Shown: positions 1 through 8,026 of the stretch, in pieces | Layout: each line of letters starts with the position of its first letter | How positions within the stretch are numbered: position 1 is the first letter of the stretch | DNA from: Bradyrhizobium prioriisuperbiae | GTDB taxonomy: Bacteria > Pseudomonadota > Alphaproteobacteria > Rhizobiales > Xanthobacteraceae | Reading direction: 5' to 3' | Length of the DNA stretch: 64,000 bases | Assembly (NCBI RefSeq): GCF_032397745.1 | Contig: NZ_CP135921.1 | Coordinates: 6,064,501 to 6,128,500 of the forward strand | Notes under the pieces: generated by a model | What the model saw: only the letters and a program-made list of their open reading frames with translations | The model's database searches: none | What the model was told of the DNA's origin: nothing | Position numbers and translations under genes: made by a program

Positions 1-1
1 C

Positions 2-823
2 CATGCCGCGAAGATCAACCTGCGGGTGGTGCTGAGTGTCTGGAAGGATCTGCCGAAATATTGGGCGACGCTGCTGCGATCGTCTGTGATCGGTTGCTGG
101 CTCGGCATCACGCCGGGCGGCGCAATCGCGGCCTCGTTCATGGGCTACAACCTGGCCAAGCGGTTTTCCAAGGACAAGGAAAGTTTCGGCAAGGGACGGA
201 TCGAAGGCGTGTTCGCGCCGGAAACCGCGGCGCATGCTTCGGGCACCGCGGCGCTGCTGCCGATGCTGGCGCTGGGCATTCCCGGATCGGGCACCGCCGC
301 GATTCTGCTCGGCGGCCTGATGGTGTGGGGCCTCAATCCCGGACCACTGCTGTTCGTCGAACAGAAGGATTTCGTCTGGGGACTGATCGCCTCGATGTAT
401 CTCGGCAATGTCGTCGGCCTCGTGCTGGTGCTCTCCACCGTGCCGATCTTCGCGGCGATCCTGCGGGTGCCGTTTGCCGCCGTCGCCCCGATGATCGTGG
501 TGTCCTGCGCCATCGGCGCCTATGCGATCCAGAACGCGATGTTCGACATCTGGCTGATGCTCGGGTTCGGCGTGGTCGGTTATATCTTCAAGAAGATCGG
601 CATTCCGCTGGCGCCGCTGACGCTGGCGCTGGTGCTTGGCAGCCGCGCCGAAGATGCTTTCCGTCTGTCGATGATCGGCGCGGGCGGTGACGTCAGGGTG
701 TTCTGGTCCAACGGCCTTGTCGGCTCGATCACCACGCTTGCCATCATCCTGCTGTTCTGGCCGGTGATCGAGAAGGCGTTTTCGCGGCTCGGCTCGCTCC
801 GGCACCAGCCCGAAGGGGCTTGA
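2..823 (+). CDS. TctA-family tripartite tricarboxylate transporter permease, 3' part
   Basis: This is the C-terminal part of a large membrane permease; the frame is open to the left window edge, so the start lies outside. The visible 273 residues are mostly hydrophobic helices with the Gly/Pro-rich stretches typical of TctA (DUF112), for example ITPGGAIAASF near residue 38 and LLPMLALGIPGSGTAAILL near residue 85. TctA is the large permease of TctABC secondary transporters that take up di- and tricarboxylates together with a periplasmic TctC. The usual length is about 500 residues, so about half is missing. The partner genes would lie upstream; nothing downstream on this strand belongs to it. 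The ligand cannot be told from the sequence. Confidence 0.85.
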   Translation, partial: HAAKINLRVVLSVWKDLPKYWATLLRSSVIGCWLGITPGGAIAASFMGYNLAKRFSKDKESFGKGRIEGVFAPETAAHASGTAALLPMLALGIPGSGTAAILLGGLMVWGLNPGPLLFVEQKDFVWGLIASMYLGNVVGLVLVLSTVPIFAAILRVPFAAVAPMIVVSCAIGAYAIQNAMFDIWLMLGFGVVGYIFKKIGIPLAPLTLALVLGSRAEDAFRLSMIGAGGDVRVFWSNGLVGSITTLAIILLFWPVIEKAFSRLGSLRHQPEGA

Positions 824-842
824 GGTCGCGGGTGTTCTGACT

Positions 843-932
843 CTAGTACCCGGAATCAGAGCCAAGTGACACGAGCAACCACTGTACGTGCCCACCGATT
901 CTGAATCACGTTTGATCAAAAGTGGGTACTAG
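843..932. repeat. Intergenic palindromic element with 9-bp inverted ends
   Basis: CTAGTACCC (843-851) and GGGTACTAG (924-932) form a perfect 9-bp inverted repeat around 72 bases. The inner part holds a further palindrome, TTTGATCAAA (911-920). No open frame lies inside. It sits between the transporter gene and the toxin-antitoxin pair, whose 3' ends converge, so it could also help stop transcription. Whether it is a dispersed family needs a genome search. Confidence 0.4.
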
Positions 933-1004
933 CGTTGCGGGGCTTGTCCCGGCACCCTCGATCAGGCAGTTGGCTTGATATCGCGGTTTAAACGGCGGCG
1001 GGGC

Positions 1005-1307
1005 TCACACCAACTCCATACGCAGCTGGCGCCCAACCGCTTGGGCGGCGCGCGTCAAAGTGCCGAGTGTGACAGACTCGTTCTCCGGATCGAGGAGACG
1101 GTCGAGTTGAGCGCGGCTGGTTTGCATGCGGTTGGCCAGTTCCGTCTTCGAAATATCCTCTCGCTTCATCAGCTCATCGAGTTGCCGGACAAGGACGCGC
1201 TTGATGGCGCGTGCGGTGACGCCCTCATAGATCCCCTCCTGCTTCAGGAAGTCGTCGAAGGACGAGCCAATTTTCCCGGCGACCTTTTTCTTTGCAGGCT
1301 TGGTCAT
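1005..1307 (-). CDS. HigA-like antitoxin, XRE-family helix-turn-helix
   Basis: A 100-residue DNA-binding protein with a Lys-rich N-terminus (MTKPAKKKVAGK) and an XRE/HTH_3 helix-turn-helix around residues 50-85 (ISKTELANRMQTSRAQLDRL). It follows the RelE-like toxin gene; its ATG overlaps the toxin TGA (ATGA), so the two are translationally coupled. Toxin-first order and HTH antitoxin are the HigBA arrangement. The antitoxin would bind and neutralise the toxin and repress the shared promoter near 1664-1700. The start is set by the overlap; a longer open frame extends upstream inside the toxin gene and is not used. Confidence 0.8.
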   Translation of the reverse strand: MTKPAKKKVAGKIGSSFDDFLKQEGIYEGVTARAIKRVLVRQLDELMKREDISKTELANRMQTSRAQLDRLLDPENESVTLGTLTRAAQAVGRQLRMELV

Positions 1308-1663
1308 GTGATGCCCTTTTTTCGCTTCATAGCCAATTCTAAATCTGCGTCCGGTGTTTTTTGCGTCTTCTTGATGAAGGCATGCAGCAGCACCATCTTG
1401 CCGTCGTGTTCGCAGAACAGCACCCGTGCGATGCGACCTTGTGTCAGGGTGCTGCGCACCTCCCACAACCCACGTCTCAACGGGCGGCATAGCGGCATAC
1501 CTATCGGCCAGGCGAACTCGACATCCTTGATGTCTTCGCCGACGGTCCTGCGATCGTTCTCTGGCAACTCCTTGAGCCATTCGCGCACCGGCTCACGGCC
1601 GGATGGCAAGGCATAAAAGAAGGCAGGCAGCTGTTTCAGCGGCATCTTCTCCAAATGTACCAT
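1304..1663 (-). CDS. HigB/RelE-like toxin (phage-derived Gp49-like family)
   Basis: A 119-residue protein of the Gp49-like/HigB group of RelE-superfamily toxins: the N-terminal helix REPVREWLKELPE, a central LRRGLWEVRSTL and the beta-strand core RIARVLFCEHDGKMVLLHAF followed by FIKKTQKTP are the family pattern. Members are ribosome-dependent mRNA interferases or related growth inhibitors; the activity here is inferred. First gene of a two-gene operon with the XRE antitoxin (4-base overlap). An alternative ATG at 1645 has GGAG just upstream and may be the real start, giving 113 residues. The pair is a typical mobile accessory module. Confidence 0.8.
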   Translation of the reverse strand: MVHLEKMPLKQLPAFFYALPSGREPVREWLKELPENDRRTVGEDIKDVEFAWPIGMPLCRPLRRGLWEVRSTLTQGRIARVLFCEHDGKMVLLHAFIKKTQKTPDADLELAMKRKKGIT

Positions 1664-1730
1664 TTTTGATACGTTTGTTCAAGGCCCAACTCCGGTTAGA
1701 GGCCGTCTTGTCGCACGATGCGATTTGAAG

Positions 1731-2750
1731 TCAGGGCAGGGATCTCGTCGACCGGCGGACGATCAGCTCCGGCTCGAGAATAATGTGCTGAACCGCATGC
1801 GCCCGGGTTTCAATTTCCTTCAGCAGCAGCTTTGCCGCGTCGCGGCCCATGTCGCGATGCCCGATGCGCACCGTGGTCAGTGGTGGCGACACCAGGTCGA
1901 CCAGCGGCATGTCGTTGTGACCGACGATCGAAATATCCTTTGGGCAGTTGAGGCCGAGCTGGCCGATCGCATCCAGCGTGCCCAGCGCGAGCAGGTCATT
2001 GGCGGCGACGATCCCGGTCAGTCCCGGAATTGATGAGATGAGCTTGGTCGCGGGGGCAATGCCGGCCTCGCGCGAATAACGCTCGGCCTCCTCGATATGA
2101 CCGGACAGCCCGTGCTGGGCCATCGCCTTGTTGAAGCCGTCCCGTCGCAGCGCGCCGGTGGAGGTGGTCATCGGGCCGGAGAGGTGGCCGATGACCCGAT
2201 GTCCGCGGCTCACCAGATGATCGACCGCAAGCCGGATGCCCTTTTCATCGTCGGACACCACCGACGAGACGCGGTCGCGGAATTCGAAACGATTGACCAG
2301 GACGACGGGAACGCCGCGGTCGAGACAATAGCTGACCACGTCGTCGTCGCGTGACACGGTGGCGAGCACCAGGCCATCGACCCGCTGGTTGATGAGATTG
2401 TCGATGAACGCGATCTGCTGTGACGCGTCGTTGCCGGCGTCGGCCACGATTGGGGAGTAGCCTTCGGCGGCCAGCGCTTCGGCGATGCCGCCAAGGATCG
2501 GTGCGAACACCGGATTGGCGATATCGGGAAGGATGACGCCGATCAGTTGCGAGCGTCCGGTGCGCAGGCTCGCCGCCAGCCGGTTCGGCTGATATCCGAG
2601 CGACTGCGCCAGGCTGATGATTTTTTCAGCAACATCCCCGGCTACCAGATGGCGCTTCTGCGGGTCGAGCGCGCGCGAGACCGTCGAGGTGTGCACCCCC
2701 GTGGCTTCCGCGATCTGTTTCAGGGTGGGCGGGCTGGCCCGGGTCATCAT
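1731..2750 (-). CDS. LacI-family transcriptional repressor
   Basis: A 339-residue regulator. Residues about 10-30 form the LacI helix-turn-helix (LKQIAEATGVHTSTVSRAL), followed by the hinge helix (NRLAASLRTGRS, about 57-68) and a periplasmic-binding-protein-like effector domain (IGVILPDIANPVFAPILGG onward; C-terminal DISIVGHNDMPLVDLVSPPL). It is divergent from the dioxygenase operon, and two LacI-type operators lie between them, so it most likely represses that operon and is released by a pathway compound. The start is the first of two adjacent ATGs; the longer open frame upstream runs through the divergent promoter and dioxygenase gene and is rejected. The inducer is unknown. Confidence 0.92.
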   Translation of the reverse strand: MMTRASPPTLKQIAEATGVHTSTVSRALDPQKRHLVAGDVAEKIISLAQSLGYQPNRLAASLRTGRSQLIGVILPDIANPVFAPILGGIAEALAAEGYSPIVADAGNDASQQIAFIDNLINQRVDGLVLATVSRDDDVVSYCLDRGVPVVLVNRFEFRDRVSSVVSDDEKGIRLAVDHLVSRGHRVIGHLSGPMTTSTGALRRDGFNKAMAQHGLSGHIEEAERYSREAGIAPATKLISSIPGLTGIVAANDLLALGTLDAIGQLGLNCPKDISIVGHNDMPLVDLVSPPLTTVRIGHRDMGRDAAKLLLKEIETRAHAVQHIILEPELIVRRSTRSLP

Positions 2751-2792
2751 GTTTCGCCATTCAAATGAAGCGGACGCATTATGTCGAACCCC

Positions 2793-2821
2793 TTGACAAA
2801 CTGCAATCGATTGCATTATTG
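2793..2821 (+). promoter_or_regulatory. Probable promoter of the dioxygenase operon
   Basis: A perfect TTGACA -35 hexamer (2793-2798) is followed 15-17 bases later by AT-rich CATTAT/TTATTG (2814-2821) as a weaker -10. The first LacI-type operator lies exactly in the spacer, which is a standard position for repression. Confidence 0.55.
2802..2815. promoter_or_regulatory. LacI-family operator 1
   Basis: TGCAATCGATTGCA is a perfect 14-bp palindrome with the central CG typical of LacI/GalR-family operators. It lies between the -35 and -10 of the dioxygenase promoter and 52 bases from the divergent regulator's start codon, so it may serve both directions. Confidence 0.75.
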
Positions 2822-2822
2822 C

Positions 2823-2836
2823 TGCAAACGATTGCA
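2823..2836. promoter_or_regulatory. LacI-family operator 2
   Basis: TGCAAACGATTGCA matches operator 1 at 13 of 14 positions. The centres are 21 bp apart, two helical turns, so two dimers could sit on the same DNA face. It overlaps the likely transcription start, just before the ribosome binding site AAGGAGG (2842-2848). Confidence 0.7.
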
Positions 2837-2853
2837 ATAACAAGGAGGCTGCG

Positions 2854-3792
2854 ATGTCCACATCATTGGCGGCGCGCGAGACCAAGGAATTCCAGGGGCG
2901 GATCATTGACGGGGTCGACGACGTCACCCCGACGGTGATTGCCGCAATGGCGCAGGCGTCGAACGTGCGGGTGCGCGAAATCGGCGAAGCCTTCGTTCGC
3001 CACATGCATGCCTTCGCCCGCGAGGTGAAGCTGACCGAGGCGGAATACGACATCGGCATCGATTTTCTTAATCGGATCGGCCAGGCCACCAACGATCATC
3101 ACAACGAAGGCATCCTGTTCGCCGATGCCGTCGGCTTCTCCACCCTGGTCTGCCTGATGAACAATGGCAACTATGGTGCGACCGAGACTGCGGCGGCGCT
3201 GCTCGGTCCGTTCTGGCGCATGAACTCGCCACGGACGGAAGCGGGTGGTTCGATCGTCCGCTCGCCGACGCCCGGGGCGGAGCTGTTCGTGTCCTGCCAG
3301 ATCAAGGACGCCAAGGGCGCGCCGATCGAAGGGGTCGAAGTGGATGTCTGGCAGTCCTCGCCGGTTGGTCTTTACGAAAACCAGGACGACACCCAGGCCG
3401 ACATGAATTTGCGCGGCAAGTTCATGACGGACGCGCAGGGGCGCTTCGGTTTTCGCTCGGTCAGACCGGCGGGCTATCCGGTCCCGACCGATGGCCCGGT
3501 TGGCGATATGCTGCGCGCGCAAAATCGCCATCCATATCGCCCTGCGCACATTCACTTCCTCGGTTTCAAGCAGGGCTTCAAGACGCTCATCACCCAGATA
3601 TTTGTCGACGAAGACAAATATCTCGAAACCGATGCGGTATTCGGTGTCACCCGTCATCTGGTCGGCAACTATCAGCGCCACGACAGCGGCACGCCGCCGG
3701 CCGCCGGCGTCACAGCACCATGGTATACCCTCGAATACACCTTTGTGATGGAAGCTGGCGAGGCCAAGCTTCCGATTCCTCCCATCAAGTGA
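2854..3792 (+). CDS. Intradiol ring-cleavage dioxygenase (hydroxyquinol/catechol 1,2-dioxygenase type)
   Basis: A 312-residue Fe(III) dioxygenase. The N-terminal helical dimerisation domain (to about residue 120) and the beta-sandwich catalytic domain are both present. The iron ligands are Tyr174 (VGLYENQ), Tyr208 (RPAGYPVPTDG), His232 and His234 (RPAHIHF). This group opens catechols or hydroxyquinol between the hydroxyls, giving muconates or maleylacetate; the overall look is closest to hydroxyquinol 1,2-dioxygenase, but the substrate is inferred. Strong ribosome binding site AAGGAGG six bases before ATG. First gene of a LacI-controlled operon that runs to the amidohydrolase at 11.2 kb. Confidence 0.9.
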   Translation: MSTSLAARETKEFQGRIIDGVDDVTPTVIAAMAQASNVRVREIGEAFVRHMHAFAREVKLTEAEYDIGIDFLNRIGQATNDHHNEGILFADAVGFSTLVCLMNNGNYGATETAAALLGPFWRMNSPRTEAGGSIVRSPTPGAELFVSCQIKDAKGAPIEGVEVDVWQSSPVGLYENQDDTQADMNLRGKFMTDAQGRFGFRSVRPAGYPVPTDGPVGDMLRAQNRHPYRPAHIHFLGFKQGFKTLITQIFVDEDKYLETDAVFGVTRHLVGNYQRHDSGTPPAAGVTAPWYTLEYTFVMEAGEAKLPIPPIK

Positions 3793-3798
3793 GTGGTC

Positions 3799-4560
3799 AT
3801 GCCGTATCCGGTTTCTTTGAAAGATAAAGTCGTTCTGATCATCGGCGGCGCGGGCGGCATCGGTGCCGCCAGTGCGCGCCAGTTTGCCGAGATCGGCGCG
3901 CGCGTCGTCATCACCCATCGCGACGGGGCCGACAAGGCGCTTGCGGCGAAGGCGCTGATCGACGGATTGCCGGGCAAGGGACATGCGGCGTTGCCCGCCG
4001 ATGTCGCGACAACCTCGACACTGATTGCCTTGCGCGACGCCATTACCACGCAATACGGGCGGCTGGACGTGCTGGTAAACTCAGCCGGCTTTACCAAGGC
4101 GGTGCCGCATGCCGACCTCGAGGGGCTGAACGACGATTTCATCGACCGCATGTTCCAGGTGAATTGGCGCGGCCAGTTCGCTGCTATCAGGACCTTCGTG
4201 CCGCTGCTCAAGGCCTCCGGCGATGGCCTGATCGTCTCGGTGTCGTCGATCGCCGGCATCAGCGGCAGTGGATCGTCGATCGTCTATGGCGCGACCAAGG
4301 CCGGCATCGACGTGATGACCAAGTCGCTGGCGCGGGTACTGGCCCCTGAGGTGCGGGTGCTCGGCGTCTCGCCAGGTGCGGTGGATACCAATTTTGTGCC
4401 GGGACGCGGGGCCGAATTCAATGCCAAGGCGGCTGCCTCGATCCCCTTGAAGCGGGTTGCAACCCCGGACGATGTGGGCGCGGCCATCGTCGCCTGCGCA
4501 ACTCATCTCGCTTACTCGACCGGCTCGACGATTCTCGTCGACGGCGGCCGGATTCTCTAG
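3799..4560 (+). CDS. SDR-family oxidoreductase
   Basis: A 253-residue classical short-chain dehydrogenase/reductase. The nucleotide motif is GGAGGIG (residues 17-22, a variant of TGxxxGIG), the structural motif is NSAG (94-97) and the active site has Ser149/150 with YGATK (Tyr163, Lys167). Acidic residues are absent and His40-Arg41 follow beta-2, which suggests NADP(H). It starts 6 bases after the dioxygenase; a GTG two codons earlier is possible. In this operon it may reduce a ring-cleavage product or dehydrogenate an alcohol; the substrate is not visible. Confidence 0.88.
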   Translation: MPYPVSLKDKVVLIIGGAGGIGAASARQFAEIGARVVITHRDGADKALAAKALIDGLPGKGHAALPADVATTSTLIALRDAITTQYGRLDVLVNSAGFTKAVPHADLEGLNDDFIDRMFQVNWRGQFAAIRTFVPLLKASGDGLIVSVSSIAGISGSGSSIVYGATKAGIDVMTKSLARVLAPEVRVLGVSPGAVDTNFVPGRGAEFNAKAAASIPLKRVATPDDVGAAIVACATHLAYSTGSTILVDGGRIL

Positions 4561-4615
4561 GGCCTTCCTGGTTGCATCGGAACCAGACTCTAAATTTTAT
4601 ATAGAGGACTTCGAC

Positions 4616-5527
4616 ATGCGCGATCCCCGCGACAAGGTTTTCATCACCTGTGCCGTCACCGGCAACCTGACCACGCCGGACCAGACCCCGCATCTGCCGA
4701 TCACGCCGGAGCAGATCGCCGACGCCTGTCTTGGCGCCGCCGAGGCGGGCGCCGCGGTCGTCCACATCCATGTGCGCGATCCGGAGACGGGCAAGCCGTC
4801 CATGGAGCTCGGTTATTATCGCGACGTGGTCGAGCGCATTCGTGCCAGGAACACCCAGCTGATCCTGAACATCACCACCGGCCCGGGCGGCCGTTTCGTG
4901 CCGTCGCCGGATGAGCCGCGCATCGCCGGCCCCGGCACCACCTTGATGAATCCGGAAAAGCGGGTCGAACACATCGCGGCGCTGAAGCCGGAAATCTGCA
5001 CCATCGACCTCAACACCATGAACTCCGGCAAGGAAGTGGTGATCAACACGCCCGGCAACGTGCGGCGGATGGCCAAGGTGATGCGGGAAGCCGGCGTCAA
5101 GCCGGAGGTGGAGCTGTTCGATTCCGGCGACATCGCGCTGATGCTCGATTTGCTCAAGGACGGCTCGCTGCAGGGCCCGGTGCTGTGCTCGTTCGTGATG
5201 GGCGTGCGGTATGGCTTCCAGCCGTCGCCGGAGACCGTGCTTTACGCACGCAACCTGCTGCCGTCGGATGCGCAATTCACCGCCATCGGCATCGGCCGCT
5301 CCGCGTTCACATCCGTAGCGCAATCTTATCTGGCCGGGGGCCATGTTCGCGTCGGCCTGGAGGATGCGGTCTATTTGTCGCGTGGCGAACTCGCGCCATC
5401 CAATGCCGTGATGGTGGAAAAGGCGCGCCGCATGGTGGAAGATCTCGGCGGCCAGATCGCAACCCCGCGCGAGGCGCGCGAGATCATCGGCCTGCCGGCG
5501 CGGCTGGCTGATGCCTGCGGCGCCTGA
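4616..5527 (+). CDS. Beta-keto acid cleavage enzyme (BKACE, DUF849)
   Basis: A 303-residue TIM-barrel enzyme of the BKACE family, whose founding member is 3-keto-5-aminohexanoate cleavage enzyme (Kce). The zinc motif HIHVRD (His50, His52) and the later VGLEDAVY glutamate are present. Members condense a beta-keto acid with acetyl-CoA and release acetoacetate plus a new CoA ester. Next to a ring-cleavage dioxygenase a plausible substrate is 3-oxoadipate, giving succinyl-CoA and acetoacetate, but that is inference. The start has AGAGGA seven bases upstream; the open frame extends further upstream inside the SDR gene and is not used. Confidence 0.9.
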   Translation: MRDPRDKVFITCAVTGNLTTPDQTPHLPITPEQIADACLGAAEAGAAVVHIHVRDPETGKPSMELGYYRDVVERIRARNTQLILNITTGPGGRFVPSPDEPRIAGPGTTLMNPEKRVEHIAALKPEICTIDLNTMNSGKEVVINTPGNVRRMAKVMREAGVKPEVELFDSGDIALMLDLLKDGSLQGPVLCSFVMGVRYGFQPSPETVLYARNLLPSDAQFTAIGIGRSAFTSVAQSYLAGGHVRVGLEDAVYLSRGELAPSNAVMVEKARRMVEDLGGQIATPREAREIIGLPARLADACGA

Positions 5528-5537
5528 GGAGGGGACG

Positions 5538-6569
5538 ATGACAGTTGCAAGCGCCAGGACGAACGCAACGGCCGTTGCCGTCGAGGCCACATGCCTGCGC
5601 CTGACCGCCAAGGCAGCCGATGCCGCCTCCGTCGCGCCCGTCGTCGAGCGGCACCAGCTGGTCCGCGGGCTCGACGATATGCTGGTCGAAGTGAAGGCGG
5701 CTGCCGTCAATCCGTCGGACGTCAAGGCGGCCACTGGACTGATGCCTTACGCGGTGTTTCCGCGTACGCCGGGACGTGACTTCGCCGGCATGGTCGTCGA
5801 TGGTCCCGCTGAGTGGATCGGGCGCGAGGTGTTTGGCTCGTCCGGTGACCTCGGCATCCGCCGCGACGGAACCCACGCCACCCACCTTGTGGTCGAGGCG
5901 GCAGCGCTGGTCGAGAAGCCTGCGTCGATTTCGATGGAGGAGGCCGCCGGCATCGGCGTTCCCTTCGTCACCGCGATCGAAGGCTTTCGTCGCACCAGTC
6001 AGCCCAAGCCCGGCGAAACCGTCCTGATCATGGGAGTCAACGGCAAGGTCGGCCAGGCGGCGGCGCAGCTCGCCACCTGGCATGGCGCGCGGGTGATCGG
6101 GGTCGTGCGCAAGGACGAGCCGTACCAGGGGCACGCCAATGGGCCCATCGAATTGATCAACTCCGCGACCACGGAGATCGCGCCGCGGGCGCGCGAGATG
6201 ACCGCCGGCAAGGGCGTCGATATCATTTTCAATACCGTCGGTGGCGAGGCGTATTTTCAGGCGGCCAACAAGGCGCTGGCTCTGGCGGGTCGGCAGATCC
6301 TGATTGCCACCGTCGACAAGACCGTGAACTTCAATATCCTGGAGTTCTACCGCGGACGTCACACTTACTTCGGTGTGGACACGCTGGCGTTCTCGTCGAT
6401 CGCGAGCGGCGAGATCCTGCGGGAAGCCGTCGCGGGCTTTGCCAGCGGTCATCTCAAGCCGTTTCCGATCGCCGATAGCGCGATCTATTCCCTGCAGGAC
6501 GCCAAACAGGCGTATGCGGCGGTGACCGGTTCGGCGCGCGATCGTATCGTTCTCAGACCGGTGGGGTAG
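5538..6569 (+). CDS. Quinone-oxidoreductase-like MDR (zinc-independent alcohol dehydrogenase family)
   Basis: A 343-residue medium-chain dehydrogenase/reductase. The GroES-like domain holds AAVNPSDVKAATG and PRTPGRDFAGMV; the Rossmann domain holds GETVLIMGVNGKVGQAAAQ and GKGVDIIFNTVGG. Structural-zinc cysteines are absent, which places it with NADPH:quinone oxidoreductase/enoyl reductase types. Ribosome binding site GAGGAGGGG precedes ATG; the gene starts 10 bases after the BKACE stop. No maleylacetate reductase of the iron type is present, so this or the SDR could do that reduction; this is a hypothesis. Confidence 0.85.
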   Translation: MTVASARTNATAVAVEATCLRLTAKAADAASVAPVVERHQLVRGLDDMLVEVKAAAVNPSDVKAATGLMPYAVFPRTPGRDFAGMVVDGPAEWIGREVFGSSGDLGIRRDGTHATHLVVEAAALVEKPASISMEEAAGIGVPFVTAIEGFRRTSQPKPGETVLIMGVNGKVGQAAAQLATWHGARVIGVVRKDEPYQGHANGPIELINSATTEIAPRAREMTAGKGVDIIFNTVGGEAYFQAANKALALAGRQILIATVDKTVNFNILEFYRGRHTYFGVDTLAFSSIASGEILREAVAGFASGHLKPFPIADSAIYSLQDAKQAYAAVTGSARDRIVLRPVG

Positions 6570-6572
6570 GCC

Positions 6573-6920
6573 ATGCATGTGACGCGGTTCGCCCAGGCGC
6601 TGGCCTACTTTCCACCTGAACATCATGACATGCGCTGCCTGCGCCTGCAGGGGCGCGAGGCCGGTCCGTCAGATACGCTGTGGCTGGGCATGTCGCAGAT
6701 CCTGCCGGGCGGCCACACCTCGCTTGACGCATCACCGATCGAGAAGATCTATTTCGTCGTTGAGGGAGAACTGACCATCGAAACCCCTGACGGCGAAATC
6801 ACGCTGTCACAGTTTGATTCCTGTCGCATCGCACCCAACGAGGCGCGGGCGCTCAAAAACAAAACCAACAAGCCGGTCATTGTCCTGTTGTCGATGCCTC
6901 TGGCAGCGGCAGGCAAATGA
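6573..6920 (+). CDS. Small cupin-domain protein
   Basis: A 115-residue single cupin_2 barrel. The two cupin motifs are visible in weak form: PGGHTSLDASPIEKIYFVVEGEL (motif 1, about residues 47-69) and FDSCRIAPNEARALKNKTN (motif 2). The metal-binding histidines are partly replaced (His48 and Glu54 remain), so metal binding is uncertain. It starts three bases after the MDR gene. Such cupins in catabolic operons act as isomerases, decarboxylases or ligand binders; no function can be assigned. Confidence 0.75.
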   Translation: MHVTRFAQALAYFPPEHHDMRCLRLQGREAGPSDTLWLGMSQILPGGHTSLDASPIEKIYFVVEGELTIETPDGEITLSQFDSCRIAPNEARALKNKTNKPVIVLLSMPLAAAGK

Positions 6921-6940
6921 AGGCCATCACGGAGGAAACA

Positions 6941-7957
6941 ATGCCCACGAAAGTTTTGAAACGACTGCTGCCCGCCGCTCTGATCATAGCGATGATCGCG
7001 TCATCAGCGACATCAGCTCTGGCGCAGACCCCGGTCAAGATCGGGATCGGATTCGGGATCGGCTTTCTGCCGACCTTCATCCTGCGCGACATGAACCTGA
7101 TCGAGAAGCATGCCAAGGCCGCCGGCCTTGACGTCAAGACGGAGTATCAGCGGATTTCCGGCTCGTCGGCGATGCAGGATGCGGTGCTGTCCGGATCGGT
7201 TGACCTCGGCACCTACGGGGTTGCCGCCATGCTGTTCGCCTGGGACAAGGCGCGCAACACGCCGCAGCAGATCTTCGGTATCGCGGGGGTTAATTCCAGC
7301 CCGCTCATCCTCGTGACCAACAAGCCGGAGGTCAAGAAAATCTCTGATCTTGCGCCGACCGACAAGATCGCGATGCCGGCGCTGGTGTCGCCGCAGATGT
7401 ATGCGCTGCAGATGGTGTCGGAAAAGATCTTCGGTCCGGGCCAGGAAGACAAGCTGAAGCCGCAGGTGGTGGCGCTGCCACATCCGGAATCGCTCAATGC
7501 CATGCTGTCCGGCGGCACCGAGGTGAAGGCTTATTTCGCCCCGCCGCCGTTCGCCCAGATCGCCTTGGAAAGCGGCAAGGCCCACGCCATCACCTCGACT
7601 GAGGAAGCCTTTGGCGGGCGATCGTCGTTTCTGATCGTCGGTGCGACCAAGCGTTATCTCGACGCCAATCCGAAAATGATCGAGGTCGTGGTCAAGGCGC
7701 TGACGGAGGCGAGCGACCTGATCCGCAACGAGCCCGATAAGGCCGCGGAACTGTATCTCAAGGCCGAGCCGTCAAAACTGTTCGACCAGGCCAAGGTGGC
7801 GGCGCTCTTGAAAGCCAACCCGGATGACTTCGGCGTCGCCGTCTACGGCGTGAAGCAGACGGCGGATTTCATGGCGCGGCAGAAGCTGATCAAGACCGTG
7901 CCGGCGAATTTCAAGGACGTCTTTATCGGGCCGGTCCAGCAGACCGCGAGCAACTGA
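6941..7957 (+). CDS. NitT/TauT/SsuA-type ABC transporter substrate-binding protein
   Basis: A 338-residue periplasmic protein with a clear Sec signal peptide (KVLKRLLPAALIIAMIA then cleavage after SALA). The mature part has the NMT1/SsuA-like fold pattern (VKIGIGFGIGFLPTFILRD, GSVDLGTYGVAAMLF, LLKANPDDFGV). The start at 6941 has GGAGGA five bases upstream; an earlier ATG at 6917 overlaps the cupin stop but would lengthen the signal peptide unnaturally. With the next two genes it forms an importer, presumably for the substrate of this operon. Relatives bind sulfonates, nitrate, pyrimidines or aromatic acids. Confidence 0.88.
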   Translation: MPTKVLKRLLPAALIIAMIASSATSALAQTPVKIGIGFGIGFLPTFILRDMNLIEKHAKAAGLDVKTEYQRISGSSAMQDAVLSGSVDLGTYGVAAMLFAWDKARNTPQQIFGIAGVNSSPLILVTNKPEVKKISDLAPTDKIAMPALVSPQMYALQMVSEKIFGPGQEDKLKPQVVALPHPESLNAMLSGGTEVKAYFAPPPFAQIALESGKAHAITSTEEAFGGRSSFLIVGATKRYLDANPKMIEVVVKALTEASDLIRNEPDKAAELYLKAEPSKLFDQAKVAALLKANPDDFGVAVYGVKQTADFMARQKLIKTVPANFKDVFIGPVQQTASN

Positions 7958-8026
7958 CCGGTATGGGCACGCCCGGTGCAACGGGCGGCGCCATGTCGTG
8001 ACGAACCTGCCGTATCGGAGGAAGCA

